From: Molanna angustata | Lineage: Eukaryota > Arthropoda > Insecta > Trichoptera > Molannidae | Reading direction: 5' to 3' | Length of the DNA: 64,000 nucleotides | NCBI GenBank assembly: GCA_963576475.1 | Contig: OY754972.1 | Span: forward strand, 10,499,062-10,563,061 | In this document: positions 55,501 through 63,967 of the stretch, in pieces | How positions within the stretch are numbered: the stretch's first letter is position 1 | How the letters are laid out: every line of letters starts with the position of its first letter | Translations under genes and position numbers: made by a program | Notes under the pieces: model-generated | Database searches by the model: none | What the model was told of the DNA's origin: nothing | The model's input: only the letters and a program-made list of their open reading frames with translations

Positions 55501-58500
55501 CGGACATTGTCCAATTATAAAACGCTATAAGCTCTATATTTGTAAACTAACAATATTGCAAAACTGTACTGCTTGATAATGTCCTCATAGATCAAAATAG
55601 CTATCGTCAACACGGTAAATTAAATGTGTAAAATCATAAACAAAGTATTTATATTCTTCTTTATCAATAATAGAATCTTGAAGTTTTTTTCGTTGACACA
55701 GTGGAAGTTCATAATTATAAATTGTAAAAAAAAACTTATAAATTGAAACACAGTTATATTCCACACTGAGTATATAATTGTGTTTCAATTTATAAGTTTT
55801 TTTTTACAATTTCTAATAATAGAATCTATTAAGTAAATAATATAAATCTGTAAATACATTTAATCTTAGAAATCATGATTTTATTTGCATAAAATAATCT
55901 CTAATTTTTAGGGTATCGTCTTTTTAATCCGTGAATAATTTATCTTTTCTTTTTCTTCCAGAATGTGCAATTCTGTTGTACATATGTGTTAAAATAAAAT
56001 TCACTGAGCTTTTTCATTTTAATAGTGTTATTACAATTATCATTTTGAAACTAGGCTGTATAATATTTAATCAAAAAAAGTCAAAATGTACTATATTTAT
56101 ATTGTAGAAATAAATTGATTATTTAAAATTGCACGATGATATTTGCATTTGTCGATGAAAAGAACTTTAGTGTCTAACTTATTATTATAGAAATTATTGT
56201 ATCAGTCTAGTTTGTGTTTTTATCAATCTAACTCTTAAATCAACATATCTTTAATATCTTTCTGTCATAATAAACAGTACTACTTCATTGTAAGTTTTAA
56301 GCATATATCTCTGTGTAATATTGTAACATCATAGAGTGATAGTTTTACTATTAACATATGTTTGTGTTTAACCATGCCTTTGTGTTTTGTTTGTACATTA
56401 CATTAACAATAATATTTTGTCAATATCAATTATATATTAATAAATCAGAATAAACTATATGTATTCCTCATTAATTGAAATATTACAAATAAATAAATAT
56501 GTACATATTTATTTGTGTGTAATAAATTATTAGCTATTGAATTAATTTTTTTCACTCCTCACGACGCACATCATATAGCTACAATATTTTTTTTTACTGT
56601 ATAAGTCGTTATACCAAGGCAGTAATTCTACTTTCATGTGTCTTCTGCGATTTCTATGTTTCACTACAATATTGGTTTTGAAATAATTGGGTCAGCCATT
56701 ACAGATATCAATGCACCTTTCACTGTGTTTACTAGCTTAATTCAATTATCCTCTTTTTGATTTGTTGAAATATTTAATTTAAACCAAGTCCTTCAGCTTA
56801 ATATAATTCTGTATGTTACATTTCTGTGCTTAGATCTCTCTTTATTTTCTCTATATACAAATAATCAAATGTCTTATTTCATGTGCCATTCAATCCTGTC
56901 TGTATATATTCATTGCTTTATCTCTTCTATTGTCCAAATAAGTATACATACAAATTTCTGCAGTGTGCAGTTTTTTGTATATAAAGGCCAGTATTGACAA
57001 ATACGTAGATAATTCTGATGTTTAATACACATATCATCTGGTTTCAATTGGCTCTTGTTTTCCATAAAACATTCTCCGTTCTTCATTGTGTTGTATCAAT
57101 GCAAATCAAATCTCTATAATTGTACTGTTAACTTATGAAGTTGATGACGCGTTTTTGAAATAATAATAATATGTGTCCTATTTATTATGTTCTGTGCATG
57201 TTTTAATTTTGTTCTGTTTTTGTCGCATGTGATATTTTTGTCTGTGTGATGTTTTACAGACTCAAGCACAATTAGTTGCCTCGCAATCGTCCGTTGGTCA
57301 ACTTAATCAAAAGGTAAGTTATTTGCTTTCTACACTAAATTTTTTATTAATAACACGTTGATGTGGTTCAAATTTAAAATAATTAATTTAATATGCTCGC
57401 GTCAACGTATGATGGCCTTTGTGACTTTTTGACATTTCATGATGTTCTGTAATTAGTGACTGCTAAGCGGGGGGAACAAATACTGTACTTCATTGTAGAA
57501 GTTCAGAGGCATGGAAATCGGAGAACTGTAAAGTACTGTCAATGTGTGGTGATGGCTCCCTGTTGAATCGCCTATACAAGTACTAAGGGGTGGGGGAGCC
57601 CCCCGCCATGACAGGTGGGCCATGTGTCCCGCTTGGCGGTAGCTCACCACACTGATGATTCAGTGTAGCCTGAATCGCCTGTTACCGGGCACTGTTGGGA
57701 CGGGAGACCCTCACCATGACTGACGGGCCTCCGTGCTTGTGGCTGGACTCTTAGTGGTAGTGATATGAAATATGCTTGATGGTAGTTCCTTGTTTCGTCT
57801 AATGAGCATCCGCTCTCCGGGGATGAATAGGGCTACAAGCTCTGAAACATTCCCAATTAAGCGAAATTCTATCTATCTGTACTTCATTGTGTACAGCATT
57901 GTCTATGGCTACTTAATGATGTACCACATTTGTCCCTTTACGCTTAGCTGTCAATAATTATGAAACTTTATGATAGCCCAAATGTCATAGGGGCCATCAT
58001 ATGGTGATGCGAGTATAGTTGACTACTAAGTTCATTTTAAGATAATAAATTGTCATATTTACAATGAAATGAATACATGCACCTTCACGGCATATTCCAC
58101 AATGTGGGGTAAGCTTGAATGGCAGTATATTCAGATTTGGCAATGAACCTCATCGCTGAACTATGTGAGATGTTATTTTGTGTACGAGACACCTGAAAAT
58201 GATATTAATTGAAGGTACACAATATAACAAAAATATTGTGTAGTATATATTTCTTACATTACTTTTATTGAATAATGTTTGTTAACGTATAATGTATGAA
58301 AAAGTAATAGCACACTTACAATATACATATTTATACTTATTTAGTCTTGATGCAATGAACCCATTAATATTCACATATGTTTATAAAAATAGACACAACA
58401 TAATAATAGCAATAACCTGCTTTTGTTTTCAAGTATTTATTACTATTATTACTTTTTTATGAATATTTGAATCATGTTTTTTTTTATGTATTTAAAAAAA

Positions 58501-61500
58501 TACTTCGTAATATACTTATTATTTACAATTTTTGTCATAAAATTAAATGAAATAGTTACCAACATTTATCATTTATGTATCTATTATTTTTTTAACAGTT
58601 TAAAAATATTGTAATTTTTAATATAGTTTAAAATTATACATTTCTTAAATAACATTAGTTTTGTTAGTAGCATTACTGTCTTGTCATAATCATAGTTCTA
58701 TGTAGATATTATTAGATAGGATTTTTTTTTAATAATAATGTTATTAATTTTAAAATTGAATATCTTCTAAATTATGTGTGTTTTATTTAATTTTTCAGTT
58801 AATGGAACTGGAATCTAATGGTGCAGAGAACGAAGAATTCTCAGAGAAGTTGAGACAGTCGGGTCTGAAACTGAGAGAAACGGAGAGAAATCTAAAGGTG
58901 TCCCAACGTGAAGCTCAGTCATACAAGGACATGCTGCAGCAATCTCAGGAACAATACTCCAACTTGGATAGTAAATATAATCGAGTAAGTAAACGACATA
59001 GTTATGTGCCATCTTAATATGTCACCAATGACAGAACCAAATGCCAAACTCCTAATTTCTTTACAAATTGTAATCGGTAGTCCTCGTCTGATGTCATCTA
59101 TAAGGAATTTGCAAATCTCACTTCTGTATATCAATGAACAATGCATTCCTTATACCAGGGTTGTAAAAGATCTAGGAATCTTCATCGATGATGACCTTTC
59201 GTGGCATGAACAGGTATTGCATGCCAGCAAATCTATTTTCTTTGCCCTACATTCATTTAATAAATTTATAAACCCCCTTCCATTCCGTTGTAAAATAACT
59301 CTAGCTCAATCACTTCTTCTTCCATTGCTTGATTATACCGATGTATGCTATTTGGATATTAATGAAGTACATCTCAATGAACTTGAACGTCTTCAGATTC
59401 ATCTTTGGATTGAAAAATTTGATCATATATCATCGTACCGCAATATTCTTTGTTGGCCCAAGATACGCCAGCGGTGCAATATACACATTCTGTCCCTATT
59501 GTACAATATTCTCTCTAATGAAAACCTACCACAGTACCTTAAAAACAAATTCACCAAGTATCCAAGAATAGTCCAAGTCTGGATATTGCGTCGTCTAACT
59601 CACTTCGTATTTTCAAGAAAAAACAATAATAGGAATATTTATCCCTAAACACCTGATCCCGATTTCCTCTCCTTGCTTTCCCAATCTTGTTTTTGCTGCT
59701 TGTTTCTTGTTTTGCTGCTTGTTTCTTGTTTTTGCTGCTTGTTTCTTGTTTTTTCTTTGCTTTCATCCTTTTATTGATGTACATATATAATTTTGTCATC
59801 TGGTTGGTTGAATGAAATTATCTAATGGCAATAAGCCCGCCAGCGTGCATTATATTTGTTTATGTTATGTACAAAAAGATAAATAAATTGTAAATGTGTA
59901 TTTTCTTGTTCAATATACTGTAAATGTACGTGATTTGATATATGCAGATGATAAAGTGGTGATTGCTGAATGTGCGGATGAGTTACAGTATTTAGTGAAT
60001 AAAGTGAGTGAAGGATGCTTGCAGAACGGACTGAGAATGAATGTGAGTAAATTTAAGATATTGGTATTTGAAAAAACTGAAAGTATAACTCCGTGTAGAA
60101 CAAAAGTAGAGAACGAATGGCTAGAACAAGTAGAGGAATATTTATACTTGGGGAGTATGTTCGAATGCAATAGAAGACCTGATAAAGACATTGAAAGAAG
60201 AGTTATGGCAGGTAACAGAATAAACGGAGCTCTCAGACCAGTAATGTTCGATCCAAGCATCTCAAAGGAAGCCAAAATTGCCGTTCATAATGCAATTGTA
60301 GTGCCCACTTTGATGTATGCCAGTGAAACATGGACGTGGCAAAATACGCATGAAAGTAGAATAAATGCTGTGGAAATGAGATCACTAAGAAGAGTATGTA
60401 ATAGAACGATATATGATAGAATAAAAAATGAGGACATAAGGAGGGAATGCAAGATGAATAAGAGTATTATAAATAAAATGAAAGTGAATTCCATGAGGTG
60501 GTTTGGACATATTGAAAGAATGAATGATGAACGACTGACCAAAAAAATATACATGGGTGTAAGAGATGGAGTGAATAGTAGGGGCCGCCCCAGAAAAGGA
60601 TGGCATGACCATGTGAATGATATTTTGAAAGAAGGAAATATAAGAAGCTTGAATAATCGACGAGCATGTATGAGACGATGCATGGATGTAAAGGAAGCTA
60701 GGAATGTATGCAAAAATAGAGGAGTATGGCGCTCGGTTCTCTCTGCTTACCCCGTAAGGGATATGGCGTGATGGTATGTATGTATGTAAACATTTTTAAA
60801 TTTGTTTATTTAGGCAAAGAAATTGCTCCGCGACTTTAGACAAAGAGAAATCGATCTGATTCACCGAGAAGAGTTTTATCAGCAACTTCTTCAGGAGAAG
60901 GACACAGAATATAATGCTTTGGTGAAGACTCTCAAAGATCGAGTCATCCGACTTGAAGTGTTACTGTTGGTGAGTTTGAAAATATTTCACTTTATTTTAT
61001 TTCAACATTACAATTCTCTTTAATATTATCTTGTTTCATTTATAACAGTTTGAACCTTGGACAATTGAACAAAATCACCCACATGTGAATATTTACCAAC
61101 ATAATGTTTATATATTTTACTCTATAGAAGTTAGCCACAAATAATACAATATTTGTTCATTTTAACAACACAGTTTTATAAATAGTTCCCAGAACTTTTA
61201 TTTTATAAATAGGTGTTATCATAAGGAAATAGTGTTTACAGACATATTACCGGTCTTGATTGCCAGGCAACTTAAGAGGGATAGAAATACAGATAGATAA
61301 CAAAAAAAATTATGCTCCTTTTAATGGCAATCATATCGGATTCTTCTAAAGCTTAGATTTTTTTAGATATCCGTCATAGTAAGGTATATTGTATGGACAT
61401 TTAGCTAAGGATGTTCCTTTGGTTTGAACAATCTCCAAAGCTGAGAAAATGCTAGTTATTTTATATCTGTTGAACCATATTAATAATAATTCACCATAAA

Positions 61501-63890
61501 TCCAGTATTCAATTTAATCTATAGCAATATGATTGTTTCAATTTATTCATTCAGGAAACACAAAAGAAAGCAGGAGTACCTGTGATGTTGCCTTATGAAC
61601 CAAGTGCTAAACAAGTCACCCCACAGATGTCAAGGAGACCTCCACCGGAACCATTTCAGCTGTTAGGTTAGTAATTATATTTTAATAATTTTAATGTTTT
61701 TTCGTTAACACAGTGAATGTTCATAATTATAAAGTAAATATTAAATTTATTTATAAAAATAAAACACCATTTTAATCCATAATGAGTACAATTTAATGAG
61801 CCTAAGCGCTTTCGCTAGATACAACTAGCATCTTCAGAGGCACAATTTTTACTAAGTCAGTTAATAGTAAAGACTTTATTTACTAAGACATTTTTTATTG
61901 TTGACTAGTCATCAAACACCTGTACTCAAAACCTGTTAAAATGATTATATCCGGAAGTATCTATATTGGTAACAATAATAATACACTGTGTAAAGTTGTC
62001 GCCAAATATCTTGAACTTTTAGCCGAGAAAGGGGGTCATTTGCACGTAAACCAACAAAGCAAAAAGACACAAATTTGCGCTCTGCGCAACCGGAAACTCG
62101 TTCAAAATGTTTGTCGAAAATTATAGAAAGTTGGTGGAAAGGATTTTTTTAAATTGCGTCTTTATTGACATTTAAATATTTCAATAAATAATAGAGAAGA
62201 ATTGATAAGAATACATCTTTACTTAGAAAAGAAAAAAACTGACATATTTCTTTATGTCTAATCTGCTTTGTGTTTATACATGTACAAACTTTTCAAGATA
62301 AAAAATATGCATAAGGATCGTAGCTTTCATTGTTTACAAATCAATTTTTCAGTAGATGACGTTGAAAAAAGTTTGTCATCATTCCATAGATGGCGAAGGT
62401 GTTTTCAAGTATTTAAAAATGACAGAATTTAAAATAAAATATCTAAATTTGGATTGATAAAAGAGCTCAATAAAATGGCGTAATTGGTGAATGTTGTGCA
62501 AGTACTTAAAATGATCATGCTAACCAGCGGATGACAGGTCGTAAACCCTATAAGTGCCTGATTTCTCAGTTTTTCTATATATATATATTACAACTTCGTC
62601 TCTATTGAGATATGATACCATTGGTTGTATTAATAAAATTGCTGAATGGATGTCGCTCTACAAGCTAAAATTGAACCCAACAAAAACAGAATTTATGTGG
62701 GTAGCTTCACCGCGAAGACAGCATCTCATAGAAAACACTCCAATTAACATCAATGGAGAAGAAATTACACCATCAACCAACTTTAAATTTCTAGGCGTCC
62801 ACTTGGATAATAAACTATCGCTGGACTTGCATATCTCTAAAACTGTTAGCTCTTGCTTTTTTCATCTGAGGCAATTGAAAAGTATCCGCCGCAGCTTACC
62901 TAAAAGCGAAGCTAAAACGCTTATCAATGCATTTGTTGTATCACGGCTGGATTACTGTAATGCTATATATGCTGGTTTGCCCAAGTATCAGCTGGATAGA
63001 CTGCAGATGGTTTTCAACGCGGCTGCGAGGTTTATATATGGAGCTGACAAAAGATGTCACATAACACCTCTTCTAAATGAACTGCACTGGTTGAAATGTC
63101 CAGAACGAGTAGACTATAAGGTGTGCTTGATGGTGTTTAAGGCTCTGAACGACTTGGCTCCACACTACATACAAGAACTATGTCAAAAGAATGTCCTATC
63201 AGGAAGACAACTCTCATTGAGATCATCGGGATCACAGAGTACCAACTCTTTAAAAGAGTTGGACAGAGTCAATAAAGCGGCTTACTATGATCGGAGTTTC
63301 AGTGTGAACGGTTTCAGTGTTTAAAATGGAATAAATTGCCCCCTGATATACGTGGAGCTCAGAGCGTTGACACCTTCAGTAAATTACTTAAGACTGCTTT
63401 GTTTAGTAGAGCCAACAAATAAGCCACAGCGCCCTTGGAGTGATCTTGTATCACTAAACGGCGCTTTATAAATTCTAATTATTATTATTATTATTATAAA
63501 AGTTGTCAAAAATATTTTTGGTTTGTGTTCAACGACAGTCTTTTTTTACGAACAGATTCCTGGATGTCTGACGGCGATCTCTCATCCGAGGGCTCTCCAC
63601 ACGAGAAGACCGCCACAGTGGAAAGGCGAGTGGTTGTTGCCACGGCGACAGCCTCCACCTCCACCAGTACCCTGCCTCTGGAGACGGAGGGCGATGGAGA
63701 GGGGGACGCAGCAACAGAAGGGGAGGGGGAGGGGGACGGGAGTAGAGACGCAGGACGGGAGACTGACAGTCTAGACTTGGACCTGGCTGTGCCTCAGACG
63801 GCTCTGCTGGACACCTCGGCACAAAGAACTAGGGGGGATCTTGCCAGACAGAGGCATCACTCGCCACACTCACTTTCAAATGCCAGCAGT
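45770..63890 (+). CDS. Spn: Neurabin/spinophilin PP1-targeting scaffold (12 internal exons, partial)
   Basis: Twelve exons with GT-AG borders join in consistent phase into about 937 codons. In order the product has a low-complexity acidic, serine-rich N-terminal stretch, an H-F-W-T-E-I-P-G-L segment followed by acidic residues, a PP1-docking KVCF motif, one PDZ domain with a DGLGLSIIG carboxylate loop, a proline/serine linker, a long coiled coil ([31 protein letters not shown]) and an acidic tail. This order is that of neurabin-1, spinophilin and fly Spn, which tether protein phosphatase 1 to actin-rich sites, notably synapses. The first exon enters in phase with one base missing and the last ends at a donor, so the gene runs off both known ends. 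The N-terminal actin-binding region and any SAM domain are not visible. Introns are 0.4-3.5 kb and full of repeats. The family call is firm; a short or long isoform cannot be decided. Confidence 0.93.
46835..46889. repeat. 55-bp hairpin
   Basis: CAAGGTGCCAGTTATAATGGA and TCCATAAAACTGGCACCTTG are inverted around an A/T loop. Just to the right, TTGACCACAACCCAA is the inverse of the start of repeat M, so this may be a truncated M-type element. Confidence 0.7.
47885..48050. mobile_element. Fold-back MITE, copy 1 (diverged)
   Basis: Left CAAGGGGCAAACC, TTGAAATCAAAATC, ATTACCC; right GAGTTTTGATTTC, GACCGGACTTGCCCCCCTGG. Same order of blocks as copy 2 but worn. Confidence 0.75.
49760..49947. mobile_element. 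Fold-back MITE, copy 2 (well preserved)
   Basis: Nearly complete palindrome: CTGGGGGGCAAGTCTGGTTC, GAAATCAAAACCCTAGTGATTACCC, TGGATATAATTAT at the left and the inverse blocks at the right ending GAACCAGACTTGCCCACCAG. The loop is about 25 bp. It lies 73 bp upstream of neurabin exon B, so its RNA would be a strong hairpin next to that acceptor. Confidence 0.9.
50021..50426 (+). CDS. Spn: Neurabin exon B: linker leading to PP1-binding region
   Basis: The exon follows AAATTTCAG and ends ACTGAG|GTTTGA, a weak donor whose +3 to +6 bases are unlike the consensus. The phase fits on both sides: one base closes the AGA codon from exon A, then 135 full codons. The protein starts [14 protein letters not shown], has several S/D-rich clusters and ends [11 protein letters not shown], matching the conserved block just before the PP1 motif in neurabins. 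The weak donor is supported by exact continuation into IPGLPPEG in the next exon. A fold-back MITE lies only about 75 bp upstream of the acceptor. Confidence 0.88.
50735..50885. repeat. Dispersed repeat (pair of 41062-41245)
   Basis: Same order of blocks as in the 41 kb copy. In neurabin intron B. Confidence 0.5.
51188..51282 (+). CDS. Spn: Neurabin exon C: acidic stretch and KVCF PP1 docking motif
   Basis: A 95-bp exon between TTTTTCAG and AG|GTAATT. It encodes IPGLPPEG, then an acidic run (DGDEDEG), then [17 protein letters not shown] fits the RVxF-type protein-phosphatase-1 docking consensus (basic residue, V/I, any residue except proline, F/W), and it sits where vertebrate neurabins carry their docking motif with basic residues in front. 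The final AG is completed to serine by exon D, giving KVCFSSAP, which resembles the family pattern of the motif followed by S-T/S-A-P. Inference: this exon confers PP1 binding. Confidence 0.92.
51573..52557. mobile_element. Harbinger-like MITE in neurabin intron C
   Basis: Element 51576-52554 flanked by TTA on both sides. Ends CGTGCTGTTTCACCACCACTGG and CGGAAGATGGTGAAATAGCCTG are imperfect inverted repeats (GCTRTTTCACCAYC). Inner inverted blocks GATCGCGATCCG / GCGATCCGTG and CACCAC/GTGGTG follow. A 3-bp TWA duplication fits PIF/Harbinger. Non-coding, 979 bp. Confidence 0.7.
52615..52793 (+). CDS. Spn: Neurabin exon D: post-docking segment and start of PDZ domain
   Basis: The acceptor is TTCTGTTACAG and the donor G|GTCAGT. 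It encodes [18 protein letters not shown], an acidic spacer, a basic/acidic helix ([10 protein letters not shown]) and the first PDZ strand ([19 protein letters not shown]). GLGL replaces the canonical GLGF carboxylate-binding loop, as is usual in this family. The exon ends after the first base of a glycine codon, and exon E supplies the other two. The whole exon is unmistakable neurabin sequence. Confidence 0.95.
53083..53192 (-). pseudogene. RTE-like LINE fragment next to PDZ exon E
   Basis: The minus strand reads [14 protein letters not shown], then W-K-R-P-T. R-W-S-D-D-I-V-x-x-A-G is the C-terminal signature of RTE-type LINEs. Only about 36 codons remain. Confidence 0.75.
53219..53355 (+). 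CDS. Spn: Neurabin exon E: central PDZ domain
   Basis: A 137-bp exon after TTTGTATTTCCAG, ending AGTTTG|GTAAGT, a strong donor. It encodes [17 protein letters not shown], then the [11 protein letters not shown] and [13 protein letters not shown] segments, the typical mid-PDZ pattern (interaction groove, then D-G-R-I-x-V-N-D-x-I-x-x-V-D-G). The immediate upstream intron contains a minus-strand RTE-type LINE fragment that ends about 27 bp before the exon. Confidence 0.95.
53862..53895 (+). repeat. End of repeat R2
   Basis: ATCCCAACTTTGTCTCTATTGAGATG matches TACAACTTCGTCTCTATTGAGATATG at 62586-62612. Confidence 0.55.
54082..54233 (+). CDS. Spn: Neurabin exon F: end of PDZ domain
   Basis: The acceptor is ATCAATTCAG and the donor AG|GTAATA. 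It encodes [17 protein letters not shown] and VNFQIGRE, the last helix and strand of the PDZ fold, and then a basic/acidic helix ([16 protein letters not shown]) that begins the linker. The terminal AG needs one base from exon G. Length and phase fit the neurabin model. Confidence 0.95.
54978..55221 (+). CDS. Spn: Neurabin exon G: proline/serine linker, start of coiled coil
   Basis: The acceptor region is CCACAGAAG, a tandem NAGNAG site: splicing after CAG (exon from 54978) or after AAG (from 54981) keeps the same frame and differs by one residue. The encoded protein begins with [15 protein letters not shown], continues into a serine/glycine and poly-proline stretch, and ends [16 protein letters not shown] before GAG|GTAAAT. 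The frame carries no ATG near its start and overlaps a longer but spurious open frame in another phase. The correct frame is fixed by the phases of exons F and H. Confidence 0.85.
55222..57259 (+). other. Neurabin intron G (2.0 kb)
   Basis: Very AT-rich intron with a strong inverted repeat at 55719-55812 and otherwise no recognisable element. No conserved exon was found; phases on both sides are 0, so a small skipped exon cannot be excluded. Confidence 0.6.
55719..55812. repeat. Inverted repeat with 34-bp arms
   Basis: AAATTGTAAAAAAAAACTTATAAATTGAAACACA at 55719-55752 and its inverse at 55779-55812, nearly perfect (one indel in the A run). Loop 26 bp. The left flank TTCGTTGACACAGTGGAAGTTCATAATTATAAA recurs as TTCGTTAACACAGTGAATGTTCATAATTATAAA at about 61700. 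Confidence 0.88.
57260..57313 (+). CDS. Spn: Neurabin exon H: 54-bp coiled-coil exon
   Basis: A short symmetrical exon (18 codons) between GATGTTTTACAG and AAAAG|GTAAGT. It encodes [18 protein letters not shown], a heptad-like helix joining LRSLLHE to LMELE. Both borders are phase 0, so skipping it would keep the frame; it is a plausible cassette exon. It lies alone between introns of about 2.0 and 1.5 kb. Confidence 0.82.
57440..57790. repeat. GC-rich intronic segment with two related units
   Basis: TGAATCGCCTATACAAGTACTA ... CCATGACAGGTGGGCC at 57563 and TGAATCGCCTGTTACCGGGC ... CCATGACTGACGGGCC at 57671 are related units of about 105 bp, each ending in a TGGCGGTAGCTCACC or CTTAGTGGTAGTG-like stretch. 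No frame, no known family; much richer in GC than the rest of the intron. Confidence 0.55.
58799..58984 (+). CDS. Spn: Neurabin exon I: coiled coil
   Basis: The acceptor is AATTTTTCAG and the donor CGA|GTAAGT; 62 codons in phase 0 at both ends. It encodes continuous charged helix ([43 protein letters not shown]) without proline, typical of the neurabin C-terminal coiled coil used for homo- and hetero-dimerisation. It joins without a gap to AKKLLRDF in exon J. Confidence 0.93.
59010..59885 (+). pseudogene. Non-LTR retrotransposon RT thumb/C-terminal fragment
   Basis: The plus strand is open for about 214 codons (59004-59648): [79 protein letters not shown] and [27 protein letters not shown]-x-I-D-x-x-L-S-W and P-L-L-D-Y are standard post-palm blocks. 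The palm with catalytic aspartates and the endonuclease are missing. The UTR contains a short TGCTGCTTGTTTCTTGTTTT tandem (59690-59760) and an end (GGCAATAAGCCCGCCAGCGTGC) whose inverse is at 35940. Confidence 0.8.
59925..60785 (+). pseudogene. YPVRDMA-type LINE, longest copy (catalytic box to C-terminus)
   Basis: An uninterrupted frame (59896-60771, 291 codons) covers [14 protein letters not shown], so the catalytic Y-A-D-D is present at the left end. Then follow [70 protein letters not shown] and [14 protein letters not shown] with the stop. The first RT motifs and the endonuclease are truncated away. The 3' tip is CGTAAGGGATATGGCGTGATGGTATGTATGTATG. The intact frame suggests the most recent copy of this family in the window. 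It ends about 28 bp before neurabin exon J. Confidence 0.9.
60814..60969 (+). CDS. Spn: Neurabin exon J: conserved coiled coil
   Basis: The acceptor is TTTATTTAG and the donor TTG|GTGAGT; 52 codons in phase 0. It contains the most conserved part of the C-terminal neurabin coiled coil: [35 protein letters not shown] and [15 protein letters not shown]. The exon starts only about 28 bp after the tail of a plus-strand LINE insertion that fills the end of the preceding intron. Confidence 0.95.
61555..61666 (+). CDS. Spn: Neurabin exon K: end of coiled coil, P-rich segment
   Basis: The acceptor is TATTCATTCAG and the donor TTAG|GTTAGT. It encodes [17 protein letters not shown], closely resembling the family block E-T-Q-K-x-A-G-x-P-V-x-L-P-Y, then a proline-rich run ([12 protein letters not shown]). 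The exon ends after the first base of a codon that exon L completes as GAT. Confidence 0.92.
61800..61841 (-). ncRNA. Hammerhead-ribozyme-like motif 2
   Basis: On the minus strand: helix I GCCT (61841-61838) pairs with AGGC (61803-61800). The core CTGAAGA is at 61837-61831, then an extra T (61830). Helix II is GCTAG/CTAGC, five perfect pairs, loop TTGTAT (61829-61814). GAA is at 61813-61811. A61810 pairs T61805 across the palindromic GCGC as a minimal helix III; the cleavage-site residue is T at 61804. All invariant residues of the hammerhead core are present. The layout is the same as motif 1. Known hammerheads of this type occur in Penelope-like retroelements and newt satellite DNA. Confidence 0.72.
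62000..62150 (+). repeat. C-T-Y-T-N-Q family repeat, copy 3
   Basis: TTGAACTTTTAGCCGAGAAAGGGGGTCATTTGCACGTAAACC, CAACAAAGCAAAAAGAC, TTTGCGCTCTGCGCAACC and TCGTTCAAAATG align with copies 1 and 2. Confidence 0.55.
62315..62612 (+). repeat. Repeat R2, copy 2
   Basis: GTAGCTTTCATTGTTTACAAA, CCATAGATGGCG, TAATTGGTGAATGTTG, GATGACAGGTCGTAAACCC and ACAACTTCGTCTCTATTGAG, the inverse of 7262-7570. Confidence 0.7.
62613..63500 (+). pseudogene. L2-like LINE, RT thumb to 3' end
   Basis: An open plus-strand frame (62554-63324) reads [79 protein letters not shown] and [18 protein letters not shown] frameshift near 63310 is followed by [14 protein letters not shown] and a stop at 63420. R-L-D-Y-C-N-x-x-Y-x-G-L-P and N-A-A-A-R mark the L2/CR1 group. 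The 3' UTR forms a hairpin (63428-63465) with AGCGCC/GGCGCT and inner GTGAT/ATCAC and ends in an (ATT)n tail. 5'-truncated and frameshifted. Confidence 0.85.
63556..63890 (+). CDS. Spn: Neurabin exon L: acidic C-terminal region
   Basis: The acceptor is TTTTTACGAACAG and the donor AGT|GTAAGT. The phase is right: G from exon K plus AT gives aspartate, then [17 protein letters not shown]. The rest is a threonine/serine run, an acidic glycine/glutamate-rich stretch (GEGEGDG), and an L-D-L-D-L-A-V-P segment, ending in a histidine/serine-rich piece. GC content rises sharply as in exon A. The gene continues beyond the window, so the C-terminus and stop codon are missing. Confidence 0.85.
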
Positions 63891-63967
63891 GTAAGTAACT
63901 TACTGTTAATACTATACTGTACTACATATCTATTTTGGGACATTGTTTGGTACTGGTAAATAAACAA

